NCBI RefSeq assembly: GCF_016862435.1
Contig: NZ_BOMY01000009.1
Span: forward strand, 1-64,000
Direction of reading: 5' to 3'
Length of the DNA: 64,000 nucleotides
Source: Paractinoplanes tereljensis
GTDB lineage: Bacteria; Actinomycetota; Actinomycetes; Mycobacteriales; Micromonosporaceae
Positions within the stretch are counted from its first letter, which is position 1; each line of letters opens with the position of its first letter. The translations under genes and the position numbers were made by a program. The notes beneath the pieces were generated by a model. It was not told the DNA's origin, did not search any database, and worked only from the letters and a program-made list of their open reading frames with translations. This document shows positions 51,026 to 61,318 of this stretch, piece by piece.

Positions 51026-51766
51026 CTCACGCTGGGACGGTTTTGGGCCGGGAATGACCATGCTGGGCGGTGAAGCATTTATGCCCTGCATGGTCATTCC
51101 CGGCCCAAAACCTTGCACGGTGACCCCTGACGGCCAGGAGACTGGTCACCCGCAGCAAGGTGTGTAAAGGGCTGGGCGATCCCCTCCGGCACGGTGGTCT
51201 GGCTGCCGCGCTGTGGGCACGCCAGGCGCGCAACTCGAGCAGGCCGGCCTGGGTGGTGGGTTCCGCGAGCGAAACCGTGCCGCCCACTCTCAGTCAAAAC
51301 CAAACCCCGTGGTGGTAACGGTGGGAGGGTTGGCAAAAGCTTTAAAAATCTTACGAGCTACGACTGCGAAGCAGTTGCCAGGCCGGGGGCAGCGACGGAG
51401 CGGTTTTCGCAGTTAACTGCTCGAAATCACGGGCGGTGCAAGATCGTTTAGATTTCACCAACCCTCCCACCGTTACCACCACGGGGTTGGGTTTTGACTT
51501 GAGAGTGGGCGGCACGGTCTCGCTCGCGGAACCCACCACCCAGGTTGGCCTGCTCGACTTACGCGCCTGGCTCTGCCACCGCGCGGCAGCCGAACCACCT
51601 TGCTGGAGGGGACCGCCCAGCCCTCTATGCACCTGGCTGCGAGTGAGCCCTCTCCTGGCCGTCGGGTGTTCCCCTGCAAGGTTTTGGGCCGGGGATGACC
51701 ATGCAGGGCATAGATGCTTTACCGCCCAGCATGGTTATCCCCGGCCCAAAACCGTCCCAGCGTGAG
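51026..51766. repeat. 741-bp imperfect palindrome (two about 307-bp inverted arms)
   Basis: Arms 51026-51332 and about 51460-51766 are inverted copies of each other with scattered mismatches (roughly 85-90 percent by eye). Each arm ends on its outer side in its own hairpin of about 25 bp (GGTTTTGGGCCGGG...CCCGGCCCAAAACC around a 26-nt loop). The 125-bp centre contains the palindrome GCAGTTAACTGC. The element fills the space between the convergent phosphatase and ilvE genes. No transposase or recognisable gene is present. Confidence 0.85.
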
Positions 51767-51796
51767 AGAGCCGGAAACGCCCAAGCGCGAGAGCCC

Positions 51797-52894
51797 TCAG
51801 AGAACTCGATGCACCCAGCCGAAGGGGTCAGCAGCCCGCCCCCGCTGAATGTCGACAAGCTCCTTGCGGATAGCCATGGTGACCGAGCCAGAACCGCCGT
51901 CGGCGACGGTGAAGGAGCCCTCGGGGGACTTCACCGTGCCGATCGGGGTGATGACAGCAGCCGTACCGCAGGCGAAGGCTTCGCGGATTTGGCCTGACGC
52001 CGCGCCCTCGCGCCACTCGTCAATGCTCACCGGGCGCTCTTCGACTCGACGGCCCGCTCGCTCGGCCAGTTTGATTACCGAGTCTCGGGTGATGCCGGGG
52101 AGGATCGTGCCGGTCAGCGGCGGGGTTAGCAGGTTGCCGTCGGCCTGGACGAAGAAGACGTTCATGCCGCCCAGTTCGTCTACGTATTTGCGTTCGACGG
52201 CGTCCAAGTAGACGACCTGGTCGCAGCCGTTTTCGATTGCTTCGGCCTGGGCTGAGAGGCCCGCCGCGTAGTTACCGCCGCACTTTGCCGCGCCGGTGCC
52301 GCCGGGGGCCGCCCGAGTGAAGTCGGGGGTTACCCAGACCGAGACGGGCTTTACGCCGCCGGAGAAATAGGCGCCGACCGGAGAGGCGATGACCAGGTAG
52401 AGGTATTCGAGCGCGGGGCGCACGCCGAGGAAGACTTCGCTCGCGTAGGCGAACGGGCGCAGGTAGAGGCTGCCCTCGTCGTTCTGCGGGATCCAGTCCT
52501 GGTCGATGCGGATGATCTCGCGCAGCGACTGGAGGAAGGCGGCCTGCGACAGCTGCGGCATCGCCATCCGCTGGGCGGACTGGGCGAACCGGGCCGCGTT
52601 GGCGTCGGGGCGGAACATCGCCACGCCGCCGTCGGCCATCTTGTAGGCCTTGAGGCCCTCGAAGATCTCCTGGGCGTAGTGCAGCACCGCGGAGGCGGGG
52701 TCGATCGAGATCGGCGCTCGGGCCTCGACCCGTGCGTCATACCAGCCCTTGCCGTCGGCGTAGCGCACCGTGACCATGTGGTCGGTGAACACGCGGCCGA
52801 AACCGGGGTTGACCAGCAGCGCGTCCCGTTCGGCGGCGGTTACCGGCGCCGGGTTCGGACGGATCTCGAAATCGAGGTTGTCACCACCGCTCAT
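51797..52894 (-). CDS. ilvE: branched-chain amino acid aminotransferase
   Basis: PLP enzyme of fold type IV that performs the last step of Leu, Ile and Val synthesis. The 365-residue protein has LHYAQEIFEGLKAYK, LYLRPFAYASE, the PLP Lys in GTGAAKCGGNYAAGL and the C-terminal FACGTAAVITPIG. ATG at 52892-52894. Not in an operon with leuB (75 bases apart, same strand) but could be cotranscribed. Confidence 0.96.
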   Translation of the reverse strand: MSGGDNLDFEIRPNPAPVTAAERDALLVNPGFGRVFTDHMVTVRYADGKGWYDARVEARAPISIDPASAVLHYAQEIFEGLKAYKMADGGVAMFRPDANAARFAQSAQRMAMPQLSQAAFLQSLREIIRIDQDWIPQNDEGSLYLRPFAYASEVFLGVRPALEYLYLVIASPVGAYFSGGVKPVSVWVTPDFTRAAPGGTGAAKCGGNYAAGLSAQAEAIENGCDQVVYLDAVERKYVDELGGMNVFFVQADGNLLTPPLTGTILPGITRDSVIKLAERAGRRVEERPVSIDEWREGAASGQIREAFACGTAAVITPIGTVKSPEGSFTVADGGSGSVTMAIRKELVDIQRGRAADPFGWVHRVL

Positions 52895-52968
52895 GGTTCG
52901 GAGACCTGCTTTCTAGGCGTGCGAACAAGGTGCACAAAAGATACCCCGAACGCCCGTTAAGACAACGA

Positions 52969-54000
52969 TCAGAGTGCGGCAGCCACGCGGTCGCCGACCT
53001 CGTCGGTGCGCAGCGACGCGCCGGGGGTGCGGGACGCGACCTCGGCGGCGACCGCCTCGGACACCCGGCGGGCCTCGTCGTGGTGGCCGAGGTGCTCGAG
53101 CAGCAGCGACGCGGACAGGATGGCGGCGGCCGGGTCGGCGATGCCCTGGCCGGCGATGTCGGGCGCGGAGCCGTGCACCGGCTCGAACGTCGACGGGTAT
53201 TTGCGCTCGGGGTTGACCGAGCCGCTGGCGGCCATGCCGATGCCGCCGGTAACGGCCGCGGCGATGTCGGTGATGATGTCACCGAAGAGGTTGTCGGTTA
53301 CCACCACGTCGAACCGCTGCGGGTTGCTGACCATGAACATGCTGGCCGCGTCGACGTGCTGGTATTCCGTGGTGACCTCGGGGAACTCGGCGGCGACGGC
53401 GGCGAACGTGCGCGCCCAGAGGCTGCCGGCCTTGGTCAGGACGTTGGTCTTGTGCACCAGGGTGAGGTGGCGGCGCTCGCGGCGCTGGGCGCGGGCGAAC
53501 GCGTCCCGGACGACCCGCTCCACGCCGTACCGCGTGTTGAGGCTTTCCTCGGTGGCGATCTCGGCGGGGGTGTCCTTGTGCAGGACGCCGCCGGCGCCGA
53601 CGTAGAGGCCCTCGGTGCCCTCGCGGACCACGACCATGTCGATCTCGCCGGGCTTGAGGCCGGCCAGCGGGCTGGTGGTGCCGGGCCAGAGCTTGGAGGG
53701 GCGCAAGTTTACGTACTGGTCGAAGTCGAACCGCAGCTTCAGCAGCAGGCCGCGCTCGAGGACGCCCGGCGGGACGCTCGGGTCGCCGATGGCGCCGAGC
53801 AGGATGGCGTCGTGCCGGGCCAGCTCGTCTTCGATGGCCTGCGGCAGCACCTCGCCGGTGCGGTTGTAGAACCGGGCACCGAGGTCGTAATCGTCGAATT
53901 CGGCGCCCGGGAGCACGGCCTCGATCACCTTGCGAGCCTGCGCGGTAACTTCGGTTCCGATGCCGTCGCCGGCCACCACCGCGATCCGCGCCACGCTCAC
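52969..54000 (-). CDS. leuB: 3-isopropylmalate dehydrogenase
   Basis: Oxidatively decarboxylates 3-isopropylmalate in leucine synthesis. The 343-residue protein has [38 protein letters not shown] (substrate Arg residues), [24 protein letters not shown] and the NAD-binding [21 protein letters not shown] start at 53998-54000 with GAGGGAG 6 nt upstream. A -10 box TAGCCT lies about 40 bases upstream. Confidence 0.96.
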   Translation of the reverse strand: MSVARIAVVAGDGIGTEVTAQARKVIEAVLPGAEFDDYDLGARFYNRTGEVLPQAIEDELARHDAILLGAIGDPSVPPGVLERGLLLKLRFDFDQYVNLRPSKLWPGTTSPLAGLKPGEIDMVVVREGTEGLYVGAGGVLHKDTPAEIATEESLNTRYGVERVVRDAFARAQRRERRHLTLVHKTNVLTKAGSLWARTFAAVAAEFPEVTTEYQHVDAASMFMVSNPQRFDVVVTDNLFGDIITDIAAAVTGGIGMAASGSVNPERKYPSTFEPVHGSAPDIAGQGIADPAAAILSASLLLEHLGHHDEARRVSEAVAAEVASRTPGASLRTDEVGDRVAAAL

Positions 54001-54036
54001 TTTTTGCTCCCTCGAGTTGCGTTTTCGACGGGACCC

Positions 54037-54042
54037 AGGCTA
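54037..54042 (-). promoter_or_regulatory. -10 box of leuB
   Basis: TAGCCT on the minus strand, giving a leader of about 30 nt with a good ribosome site. The rest of the 54001-54333 space holds the hairpin listed separately and the start region of the divergent gene, with nothing else recognisable. Confidence 0.4.
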
Positions 54043-54089
54043 GTCCGCCGTCCCGATCTTCGGTAACGCGGTCCCAAGGCCTGGACACG

Positions 54090-54129
54090 AACAGCCCCCG
54101 GATCGCGGCAAACGATCACGGGGGCTGTT
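54090..54129. other. strong hairpin between leuB and a divergent gene
   Basis: Ten-base-pair perfect outer stem AACAGCCCCC / GGGGGCTGTT with an inner GATCG / CGATC stem. It lies upstream of the apparent leuB promoter and has no U-run on either side, so its role (old terminator, operator or RNA element) is open. Confidence 0.45.
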
Positions 54130-54333
54130 GCGACGATGACGCGTGGCTCGGTCCCGCCGGATTCCAGTCGCGCAGCCCGCCACAGCAGACACGTCACCCG
54201 AAGACGGGCCCACCAGCGGGCAGCACGGCATGGACAACGCTAGCGATGCGGACTAATGACGCGCAAGACGCATCCCCCGCGTGTCGGCGGCGTAGTTCCG
54301 GCGTGTCGCCCGTCGTGATGGCACCATGCGCCG

Positions 54334-54702
54334 GTGAGTTTCGACCTAGTGGTGTGGGCGATGGACAAGTCCGACCCGCCGGACGCTGTGCGCGAAGCCA
54401 ACGCGCGTTGCGCGCGCGGGGAGCACCCGCAGCGCCCGGCCGACCCCCGCGTCGTCGCCTTCTATGACGCCCTGACCAGCAATTATCCCGACCGTGGCCC
54501 CCGTGCCTCGGCACCCGGTTCGCCGTGGGCGCACGCCCCGCTGCACGCCGCGGCCGACCACATCGAGATGCGGTTGCGGGAGGACTGTCCGGACGTGGTG
54601 CTGGAGACGATCGAGCGGCTGGCCGGCGAACTCAACCTCGATCTGCTCGATCTGCAGGACGGCACGGTTTATCCGCCGCCGGCCCGGTCATTCGCTTCGT
54701 AG
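54334..54702 (+). CDS. hypothetical protein
   Basis: A 122-residue soluble acidic protein (SFDLVVWAMDKSDPPDAVRE ... LNLDLLDLQDGTVYPP). The N-terminal FDLVVW and C-terminal ELNLDLLDLQ pattern recur in uncharacterised actinobacterial proteins, but I cannot name a family. GTG at 54334; its end overlaps serA by 15 bases on the opposite strand. Confidence 0.6.
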   Translation: MSFDLVVWAMDKSDPPDAVREANARCARGEHPQRPADPRVVAFYDALTSNYPDRGPRASAPGSPWAHAPLHAAADHIEMRLREDCPDVVLETIERLAGELNLDLLDLQDGTVYPPPARSFAS

Positions 54703-56286
54703 GTCGACCAGGCTGCCCCGGGTCGAGCCGATCGCCGCGGCCACCGCGGAGAGCAGCTCGGCGTCGATCGAGGAGTCCAGCGTGAGGGTCATCAGCGCCT
54801 CGCCGCCGGCCTCCCGGCGGGCCACCTGCATGGCCGCGATGTTGACCCCCGACTCGCCCAGTTCGGTGCCGATCGCGCCGATCACGCCGGGCCGGTCGCT
54901 GTAGCGGAAGAACAGCAGCACCCCGTCGGCGGTCAGGTCCAGGTCGAAGTCGTCGACCTGGGTCAGCTTGCAGATCTCCCGGGTGCTGGTCACGGTCAAC
55001 GTGCCGGACACGCTCACCCGGCGCCCATCGGGCAGCGCGCCGCGTACGGTAACCAGATTTTGATGTTCGCAAGGCTCTTCGCTGACCGCCAGCTCGACGT
55101 CGACGCCGCGGTCGGCGGCGAGTTGCGGCGCGTTCACGTAGGTCACCCGCTCGTCCACCACCGAGGCGAACAGCCCCTTGGTGGCGGCCAGTTTCAGCAC
55201 GCCCACGTCGTGCGTGACGATCTCACCGCTCACCTCCACGGTGACGCTGGCGGCGACGCCGCCGGCCACCGCGGTGAACACCCGGCCGAGCTTCTCGGCC
55301 AGCGACAGCAGCGGGCGGACGTCCTCGTCCACCACCCCGCCGGCCTGCACGTTCACCGCGTCCGGCACGAATTCGCCCTGGAGCGCGAGTTTGACGCTGC
55401 GGGCCACCGACAGGCCGGCTTTGTCCTGCGCCTCGGCGGTCGAGGCACCCAGGTGCGGGGTGACCACCACGTTGTCGAAGGCGAACAGCGGCGACTCGGT
55501 GGTCGGCTCGGCGACGAACACGTCCAGGCCGGCCCCGGCCACCCGGCCCTCGGCCAGCGCGACCGCGAGGGCCTGCTCGTCGATCAGGCCGCCGCGGGCC
55601 GCGTTGACGATCCGGACGCCCGGCTTGACCAGGTTGAGTTCCTTCTCGCCGATCAGGCCGAACGTCTCCGGCGTGCGGGGCAGGTGGACCGAGATGAAGT
55701 CGCTCTCGCGCAGCAGTTCCTCCAGCCCGACCAGGCGCACGCCGAGCTGGGCGGCGCGGGCCGGCTGGATGTACGGGTCGTAGGCGATCAGCCGGGTGCC
55801 GAAGGACGCCATCCGCTGCGCGAACAGCACCCCGATCCGGCCCAGCCCGACCACGCCGACGGTTTTGCCCTGCACCTCGACGCCGGTGTACCGGGCCCGC
55901 TTCCACTCGCCGCGCTTGAGCGACTGGCTGGCGCTGGCGGTATTCCGGGCCACCGCCAGCAGCAGCGCGATGGCCTGCTCGGCGGCCGAGACGATGTTGC
56001 TGGTCGGCGCGTTCACCACCATCACGCCGCGGGCGGTGGCGGACGGCACGTCGACGTTGTCGAGTCCGACGCCGGCTCGGGCGACCACCTTCAGCGCGTG
56101 GCCGGCCGCGAACACCTCGGCGTCGACCGCGGTGGCGCTGCGCACGATCAGCGCGTCGGCCTCGGCGACGGCGGCGAGCAGGGCGGCGCGGTCGGTGCCG
56201 TCGACGTGCCGGACGTCGAAGTCATAGGCCAGGACGTCGATGGCGGATGGGGCGAGTTCCTCAGCGATCAGAACGACGGGAGTCAA
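54688..56286 (-). CDS. serA: D-3-phosphoglycerate dehydrogenase
   Basis: First enzyme of serine synthesis. The 532-residue long form has the NAD-binding VGVVGLGRIGVLFAQRM, catalytic Arg/Glu/His regions (VNAARGGLIDEQAL, VVTPHLGAST), an intervening ASB domain and a C-terminal ACT domain (RYSDRPGVIGAIGTELG) that usually gives serine feedback. TTG start at 56284-56286 with GGAGG 5-6 nt upstream. Position between leuB and ilvC is conserved in mycobacteria. Confidence 0.97.
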   Translation of the reverse strand: MTPVVLIAEELAPSAIDVLAYDFDVRHVDGTDRAALLAAVAEADALIVRSATAVDAEVFAAGHALKVVARAGVGLDNVDVPSATARGVMVVNAPTSNIVSAAEQAIALLLAVARNTASASQSLKRGEWKRARYTGVEVQGKTVGVVGLGRIGVLFAQRMASFGTRLIAYDPYIQPARAAQLGVRLVGLEELLRESDFISVHLPRTPETFGLIGEKELNLVKPGVRIVNAARGGLIDEQALAVALAEGRVAGAGLDVFVAEPTTESPLFAFDNVVVTPHLGASTAEAQDKAGLSVARSVKLALQGEFVPDAVNVQAGGVVDEDVRPLLSLAEKLGRVFTAVAGGVAASVTVEVSGEIVTHDVGVLKLAATKGLFASVVDERVTYVNAPQLAADRGVDVELAVSEEPCEHQNLVTVRGALPDGRRVSVSGTLTVTSTREICKLTQVDDFDLDLTADGVLLFFRYSDRPGVIGAIGTELGESGVNIAAMQVARREAGGEALMTLTLDSSIDAELLSAVAAAIGSTRGSLVDLRSE

Positions 56287-56352
56287 AGCGCCTCCATCCG
56301 TTGGCGCGACGCGTGCCGCGCTACGTATGTTGCCGCTGACTCCCGCCGTCCC

Positions 56353-56378
56353 GTCACACCTTTGTGACCGGCGTCACA
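56353..56378. promoter_or_regulatory. GTCACA inverted/direct repeats upstream of serA
   Basis: GTCACA-CCTT-TGTGAC (56353-56368) is a perfect palindrome followed by a third GTCACA (56373-56378). It lies 67-92 bases upstream of serA and just past the mpgS-like stop, so it could be a regulator site or part of a terminator. Confidence 0.4.
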
Positions 56379-56387
56379 TTTTGGTAA

Positions 56388-57629
56388 TCAAGCCGCCCGG
56401 CGCGGGATGGCCGCCCGATCGATCGGCGGCGCCGGCTTCAGACCGGTCGAGGCCAGGCCGTCCGGCTGCCGGAAGCTGAGCGCCTCGGCGTCCAGCGCGT
56501 CGTACAGCAGGTCCAGGTCGAGCGTGCCGACCGGCGGATAGACCCGCTCGCGCGGCGGCTCCTGGCCGGGGCCGAGCGCCCCCTGCTCGATCATGAACTC
56601 GAGGATCGCCTGCTTGACCGCGGGCAGGGTGACCGGCGAATGGTAGAGAACGTTGAGGGCCTGCATCCGCATGCCCTGCACGTGCTCCTCGCCCTTGTTG
56701 TCGTGAAAGTGCGGGTTCCGGGTCTCGATCTGAAGGACCGGGACCGAATTGGCCATGACGTCGGCATTCGTGCTCTCCAGCACGCCGCCGAACTGCTCGA
56801 ACAGGTCCATGTACTCGTACGGTTCGACCGCGAAACCGCCGGCCAGGCGCAGTTTGAGGCCGAGGTCCAGGGTCATCGCGTGCTCGCCCGCATTGCCGGT
56901 GGCGATCACCTCGGTGCCGAAGCCGGAGTATTCGGCGAGGAACCGGTTCAGCCACTCGTTGGTGATCTGCGAACTACGGCCCTTCCGGCTGAAGAACAAC
57001 CGGTTGTCCCGCAGCTTCGGCTTCGAGTGCCAGGAGATACGAACCATCGAGTACGGCGACTCGGCCAGGTAGAGGCCGGCCGCGTAGACCTTGCAGTACT
57101 CATGGACCGAACCGGGCACATAGTTGTCGGCATCCACATATCCGATATATCGGCGCCCGGTCGTCGCGGCCAGCGCCATCCCGATCAGCATGGCCTCGCC
57201 TTTGCCCGCCCGAACCAGGCCGTCATCGTCCAGCAGCTCAGGCATCCCGGCCGCCTTGAACGCTCCGGCCACCCCGGGGTCGCGCTGATGCACGGTGATC
57301 GCCGAGCGGCCGGCCAGCCGGCAGAACTGCTCGACGGTCTGCGCCTCGCTCTCGTAGCGGTCGACCGGAGCCCGGTCGCTGTTCGAGACGAGCACTATCA
57401 GGCAGTCGTGCGGAATGCCGGAGAGCACTCCCTCGATGACGCTTCGTGTCTCATTCATGCAAGGCACGACGATTACCATTTGCGATTCGACGGCGCGTAA
57501 CGCATCCGCCGGCACGATACGACTGCCGGCAGCGGCCGACAGACCCGAGTCCAGCTCAATGACCCGCTGCAGCTCGTGGATCCGAACTGCGCCGAAACGC
57601 TCACTCCGGAAAGAATCAGCCAGTCGCAT
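56388..57629 (-). CDS. mannosyl-3-phosphoglycerate synthase-like glycosyltransferase
   Basis: A 413-residue retaining GT-A enzyme of the MpgS (GT55) type: VIVVPCMNETRSVIEGVLSG, GIPHDCLIVLVSNSDR, VHQRDPGVAGAFKAAG, the metal-binding IGYVDADNYVPGSVHEY, and VIATGNAGEHAM. MpgS transfers mannose from GDP-mannose to 3-phosphoglycerate, giving the precursor of mannosylglycerate, a solute best known in thermophiles and Rubrobacter. No MpgP phosphatase gene is nearby. ATG at 57629 has TACATT 6 nt upstream, so it is leaderless. Confidence 0.82.
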   Translation of the reverse strand: MRLADSFRSERFGAVRIHELQRVIELDSGLSAAAGSRIVPADALRAVESQMVIVVPCMNETRSVIEGVLSGIPHDCLIVLVSNSDRAPVDRYESEAQTVEQFCRLAGRSAITVHQRDPGVAGAFKAAGMPELLDDDGLVRAGKGEAMLIGMALAATTGRRYIGYVDADNYVPGSVHEYCKVYAAGLYLAESPYSMVRISWHSKPKLRDNRLFFSRKGRSSQITNEWLNRFLAEYSGFGTEVIATGNAGEHAMTLDLGLKLRLAGGFAVEPYEYMDLFEQFGGVLESTNADVMANSVPVLQIETRNPHFHDNKGEEHVQGMRMQALNVLYHSPVTLPAVKQAILEFMIEQGALGPGQEPPRERVYPPVGTLDLDLLYDALDAEALSFRQPDGLASTGLKPAPPIDRAAIPRRAA

Positions 57630-57740
57630 GCGGGGAATGTACCCGCCGGGCACCACTCCTAAGTGCCTGAACAGCGCACAATTCTATTTCGGCGCCAAGC
57701 AGGTAAGCAGGACGTAACGTGGACGTTTCGAATATGCGTC

Positions 57741-57784
57741 GGCGCCCGCTTTCCCCCTGTTTCAAGCCGGGGAAAACGGGCGCC
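57741..57784 (-). terminator. ilvBNC operon terminator
   Basis: A 16-bp stem with one mismatch (GGCGCCCGCTTTCCCC pairing with GGGGAAAACGGGCGCC) and a 12-nt loop, 11 bases past the ilvC stop. Confidence 0.8.
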
Positions 57785-57794
57785 GGAGCGTAGA

Positions 57795-59337
<1,543 letters not shown>

Positions 59338-59338
<1 letters not shown>

Positions 59339-61164
59339 TACAGGTCGTCCTCTTCGAAGGTCGGGCGCACGTCCCGGGCGAACATGATTTCGTCGTTGCT
59401 CGTGCCGGCCGCGACCATGGGCCACACCATGGCGTCCTTGCCGACGGTGAAGTCGATGACCACCGGAGCGTCGTTGATCTCCATGGCCTGCTTGATGATC
59501 TTGTCAACATCGTCCTTGGACTCACACCGCAGCCCGATGCAGCCGAGCGCCTCCGCCAGTTTCACGAAGTCGGGGATGCGGTGCTTGTGGGTGCCCAGCT
59601 CGGTGTTGGAGTAGCGGCCGTCGTAGAAGAGCGTCTGCCACTGCCGGACCATGCCCAGGTTGCCATTGTTGATCACGGCGATCTTGACCGGGATGCCCTC
59701 CAGCGCGCAGGTGGCCAGCTCCTGGTTGGTCATCTGGAAGCAGCCGTCGCCGTCGATCGCCCAGACCGCCACGTCGGGCCGGCCCACCTTGGCGCCCATC
59801 GCGGCCGGGACCGCGTAGCCCATGGTGCCGGCGCCGCCGGAGTTGAGCCAGGTGCCCGGCTTCTCGTACTTGATGAACTGGGAGGCCCACATCTGGTGCT
59901 GGCCGACGCCGGCCACGTAGATCGCGTCCGGGCCGACCAGCTCGCCGATCCGCTGGATCACGTACTGCGGGGCCAGGGTGCCGTCGGTCGGCTCCTCGTA
60001 GCCCAGCGGGTAACGGTCGCGCAGCTCGTTGAGGGTCGCCCACCACGACTCGTACTGCGCCGTGCCGCCGGCCGAGGCGGACACCGCGGCGATCAGCTCG
60101 TCGATGACGTGCCGGGCGTCACCCACGATCGGGACGTCGGCGTGCCGGTTCTTGCCGATCTCGGCCGGGTCGATGTCGGCGTGCACCACCTTGGCGTCCG
60201 GCGCGAACGAGTCGAGCTTGCCGGTGACCCGGTCGTCGAAGCGGGCGCCCAGGGTGATCAGCAGGTCGGACTTCTGCAGTGCGTACACCGCCGGGACGGT
60301 GCCGTGCATGCCCGGCATGCCCAGGTGCTGCGGGTGCGAGTCGGGGAACGCGCCGAGCGCCATCAGCGTGGTGATGACCGGGATGCCGGTCAGCTCGGCC
60401 AGCTTGCGCAGCCCGTCGGTGGCACCGGCCTTGAGGACGCCGCCACCCACGTACAGCACCGGGCGCTTGGCCGCGGCGATCAGCCGGGCCGCCTCGCGGA
60501 TCTGCTTGCCGTGCGGGTGCAGGGTGGGCCGGTAGCCGGGCAGGTCGAGGGTCGGCGGCCAGGTGAACGTGGTCGGCGACTGCAGCACGTCCTTGGGGAT
60601 GTCGACCAGGACCGGGCCGGGCCGGCCGGTGGCGGCCAGGTGGAACGCCTCGGCCAGGATGCGCGGCAGTTCCTCGGGCGTCTGCACCAGGAAGTTGTGC
60701 TTGGTGATCGGCAGCGTGATGCCCTGGATGTCCGCCTCCTGGAAGGCGTCCGTGCCGATCGACGGGCGGGCGACCTGGCCGGTGATCGCGACCATCGGCA
60801 CCGAGTCCATGTAGGCGTCGGCGATCGGGGTGACCAGGTTGGTCGCACCCGGGCCGCTGGTCGCGATGCAGACGCCGACCTTGCCGGTGGCCTGCGCGTA
60901 ACCGGTGGCGGCGTGCCCGGCGCCCTGCTCGTGGCGGACCAGGATGTGCCGGACCTTCGAGTCGAAGAGCGGGTCGTACGCCGGCAGGATCGCCCCACCC
61001 GGGATGCCGAAGAGGACCTCGACCCCGAGCGCCTCGAGCGACCGAACAAGAGCGCCGGCTCCGGAGGTGGGCACCGGGGAGGCTACGGCCGGGGCCGGGC
61101 TGGCGGCCGCGACAGTGGCCGGATTGGCTCGGTGGGCGAGGGTCTCGGGAGTGGGTCTCGTCAT
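59338..61164 (-). CDS. ilvB: acetolactate synthase large (catalytic) subunit
   Basis: TPP- and FAD-dependent enzyme condensing two pyruvates (or pyruvate and 2-oxobutyrate). The 608-residue protein has catalytic Glu in [37 protein letters not shown], and the TPP motif [20 protein letters not shown]...NNGN. A 38-residue Ala/Pro-rich N-terminal extension precedes the domain. ATG at 61164 with GAGAAGG about 10 nt upstream. First structural gene of ilvBNC, behind a leader-peptide attenuator. Confidence 0.97.
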
Positions 61165-61212
61165 GGCTATCGAACCTTCTCGGGATGGTCGTCCAGTCGT
61201 ACTTTGAGCAAC

Positions 61213-61244
61213 AAAAAAGGCCCTCGTGCTGTAAGCACGGGACC
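61213..61244 (-). terminator. intrinsic terminator (attenuator) before ilvB
   Basis: Minus strand GGTCCCGTGC-TTACA-GCACGAGGGCC followed by TTTTTTG: 10-11 bp stem and six U residues, 49 bases before the ilvB ATG. It lies downstream of the promoter and leader ORF, so it controls entry into ilvBNC. Confidence 0.85.
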
Positions 61245-61246
61245 TA

Positions 61247-61284
61247 GCGCACCCTCGCCGTTTCTAGCTCGGCAGGAGGTGCGC
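61247..61284 (-). promoter_or_regulatory. upstream hairpin of the ilvB attenuator
   Basis: GCGCACC / GGTGCGC outer stem with an inner GCCG / CGGC stem, starting immediately after the leader-peptide stop and ending two bases before the terminator. A ribosome at the leader stop would sit on its 5-prime arm. Confidence 0.6.
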
Positions 61285-61314
61285 TCAACTAAGTACTCGG
61301 GACGCGAAGCACAT
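61285..61314 (-). CDS. candidate ilvBNC leader peptide
   Basis: A 9-residue ORF MCFASRVLS with adjacent Val (GTA) and Leu (CTT) codons, both rare in this genome, near its stop; an overlapping GTG-started ORF (MLRVPST) in another frame is the alternative. A promoter with TTGACT (61345-61350), 17-nt spacer and CAAGGT (61322-61327) puts the transcript start at or beside the ATG. The promoter lies within the end of the GGDEF-EAL gene. Confidence 0.55.
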   Translation of the reverse strand: MCFASRVLS

Positions 61315-61318
61315 GGAC

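Noticed and set aside
51027..51765. Similar ORFs of about 86 and 109 codons in the two arms of the 741-bp palindrome
   Set aside because: They are similar only because the arms are inverted copies; no family match, no ribosome sites, and they run into the terminal hairpins. A degraded gene cannot be fully excluded.
53997..54197. 66-codon minus-strand ORF ending in the leuB start, with Val-Ile-Val runs
   Set aside because: No start context, no U-tailed terminator, and an apparent leuB promoter lies inside it; kept only as a low-interest note.
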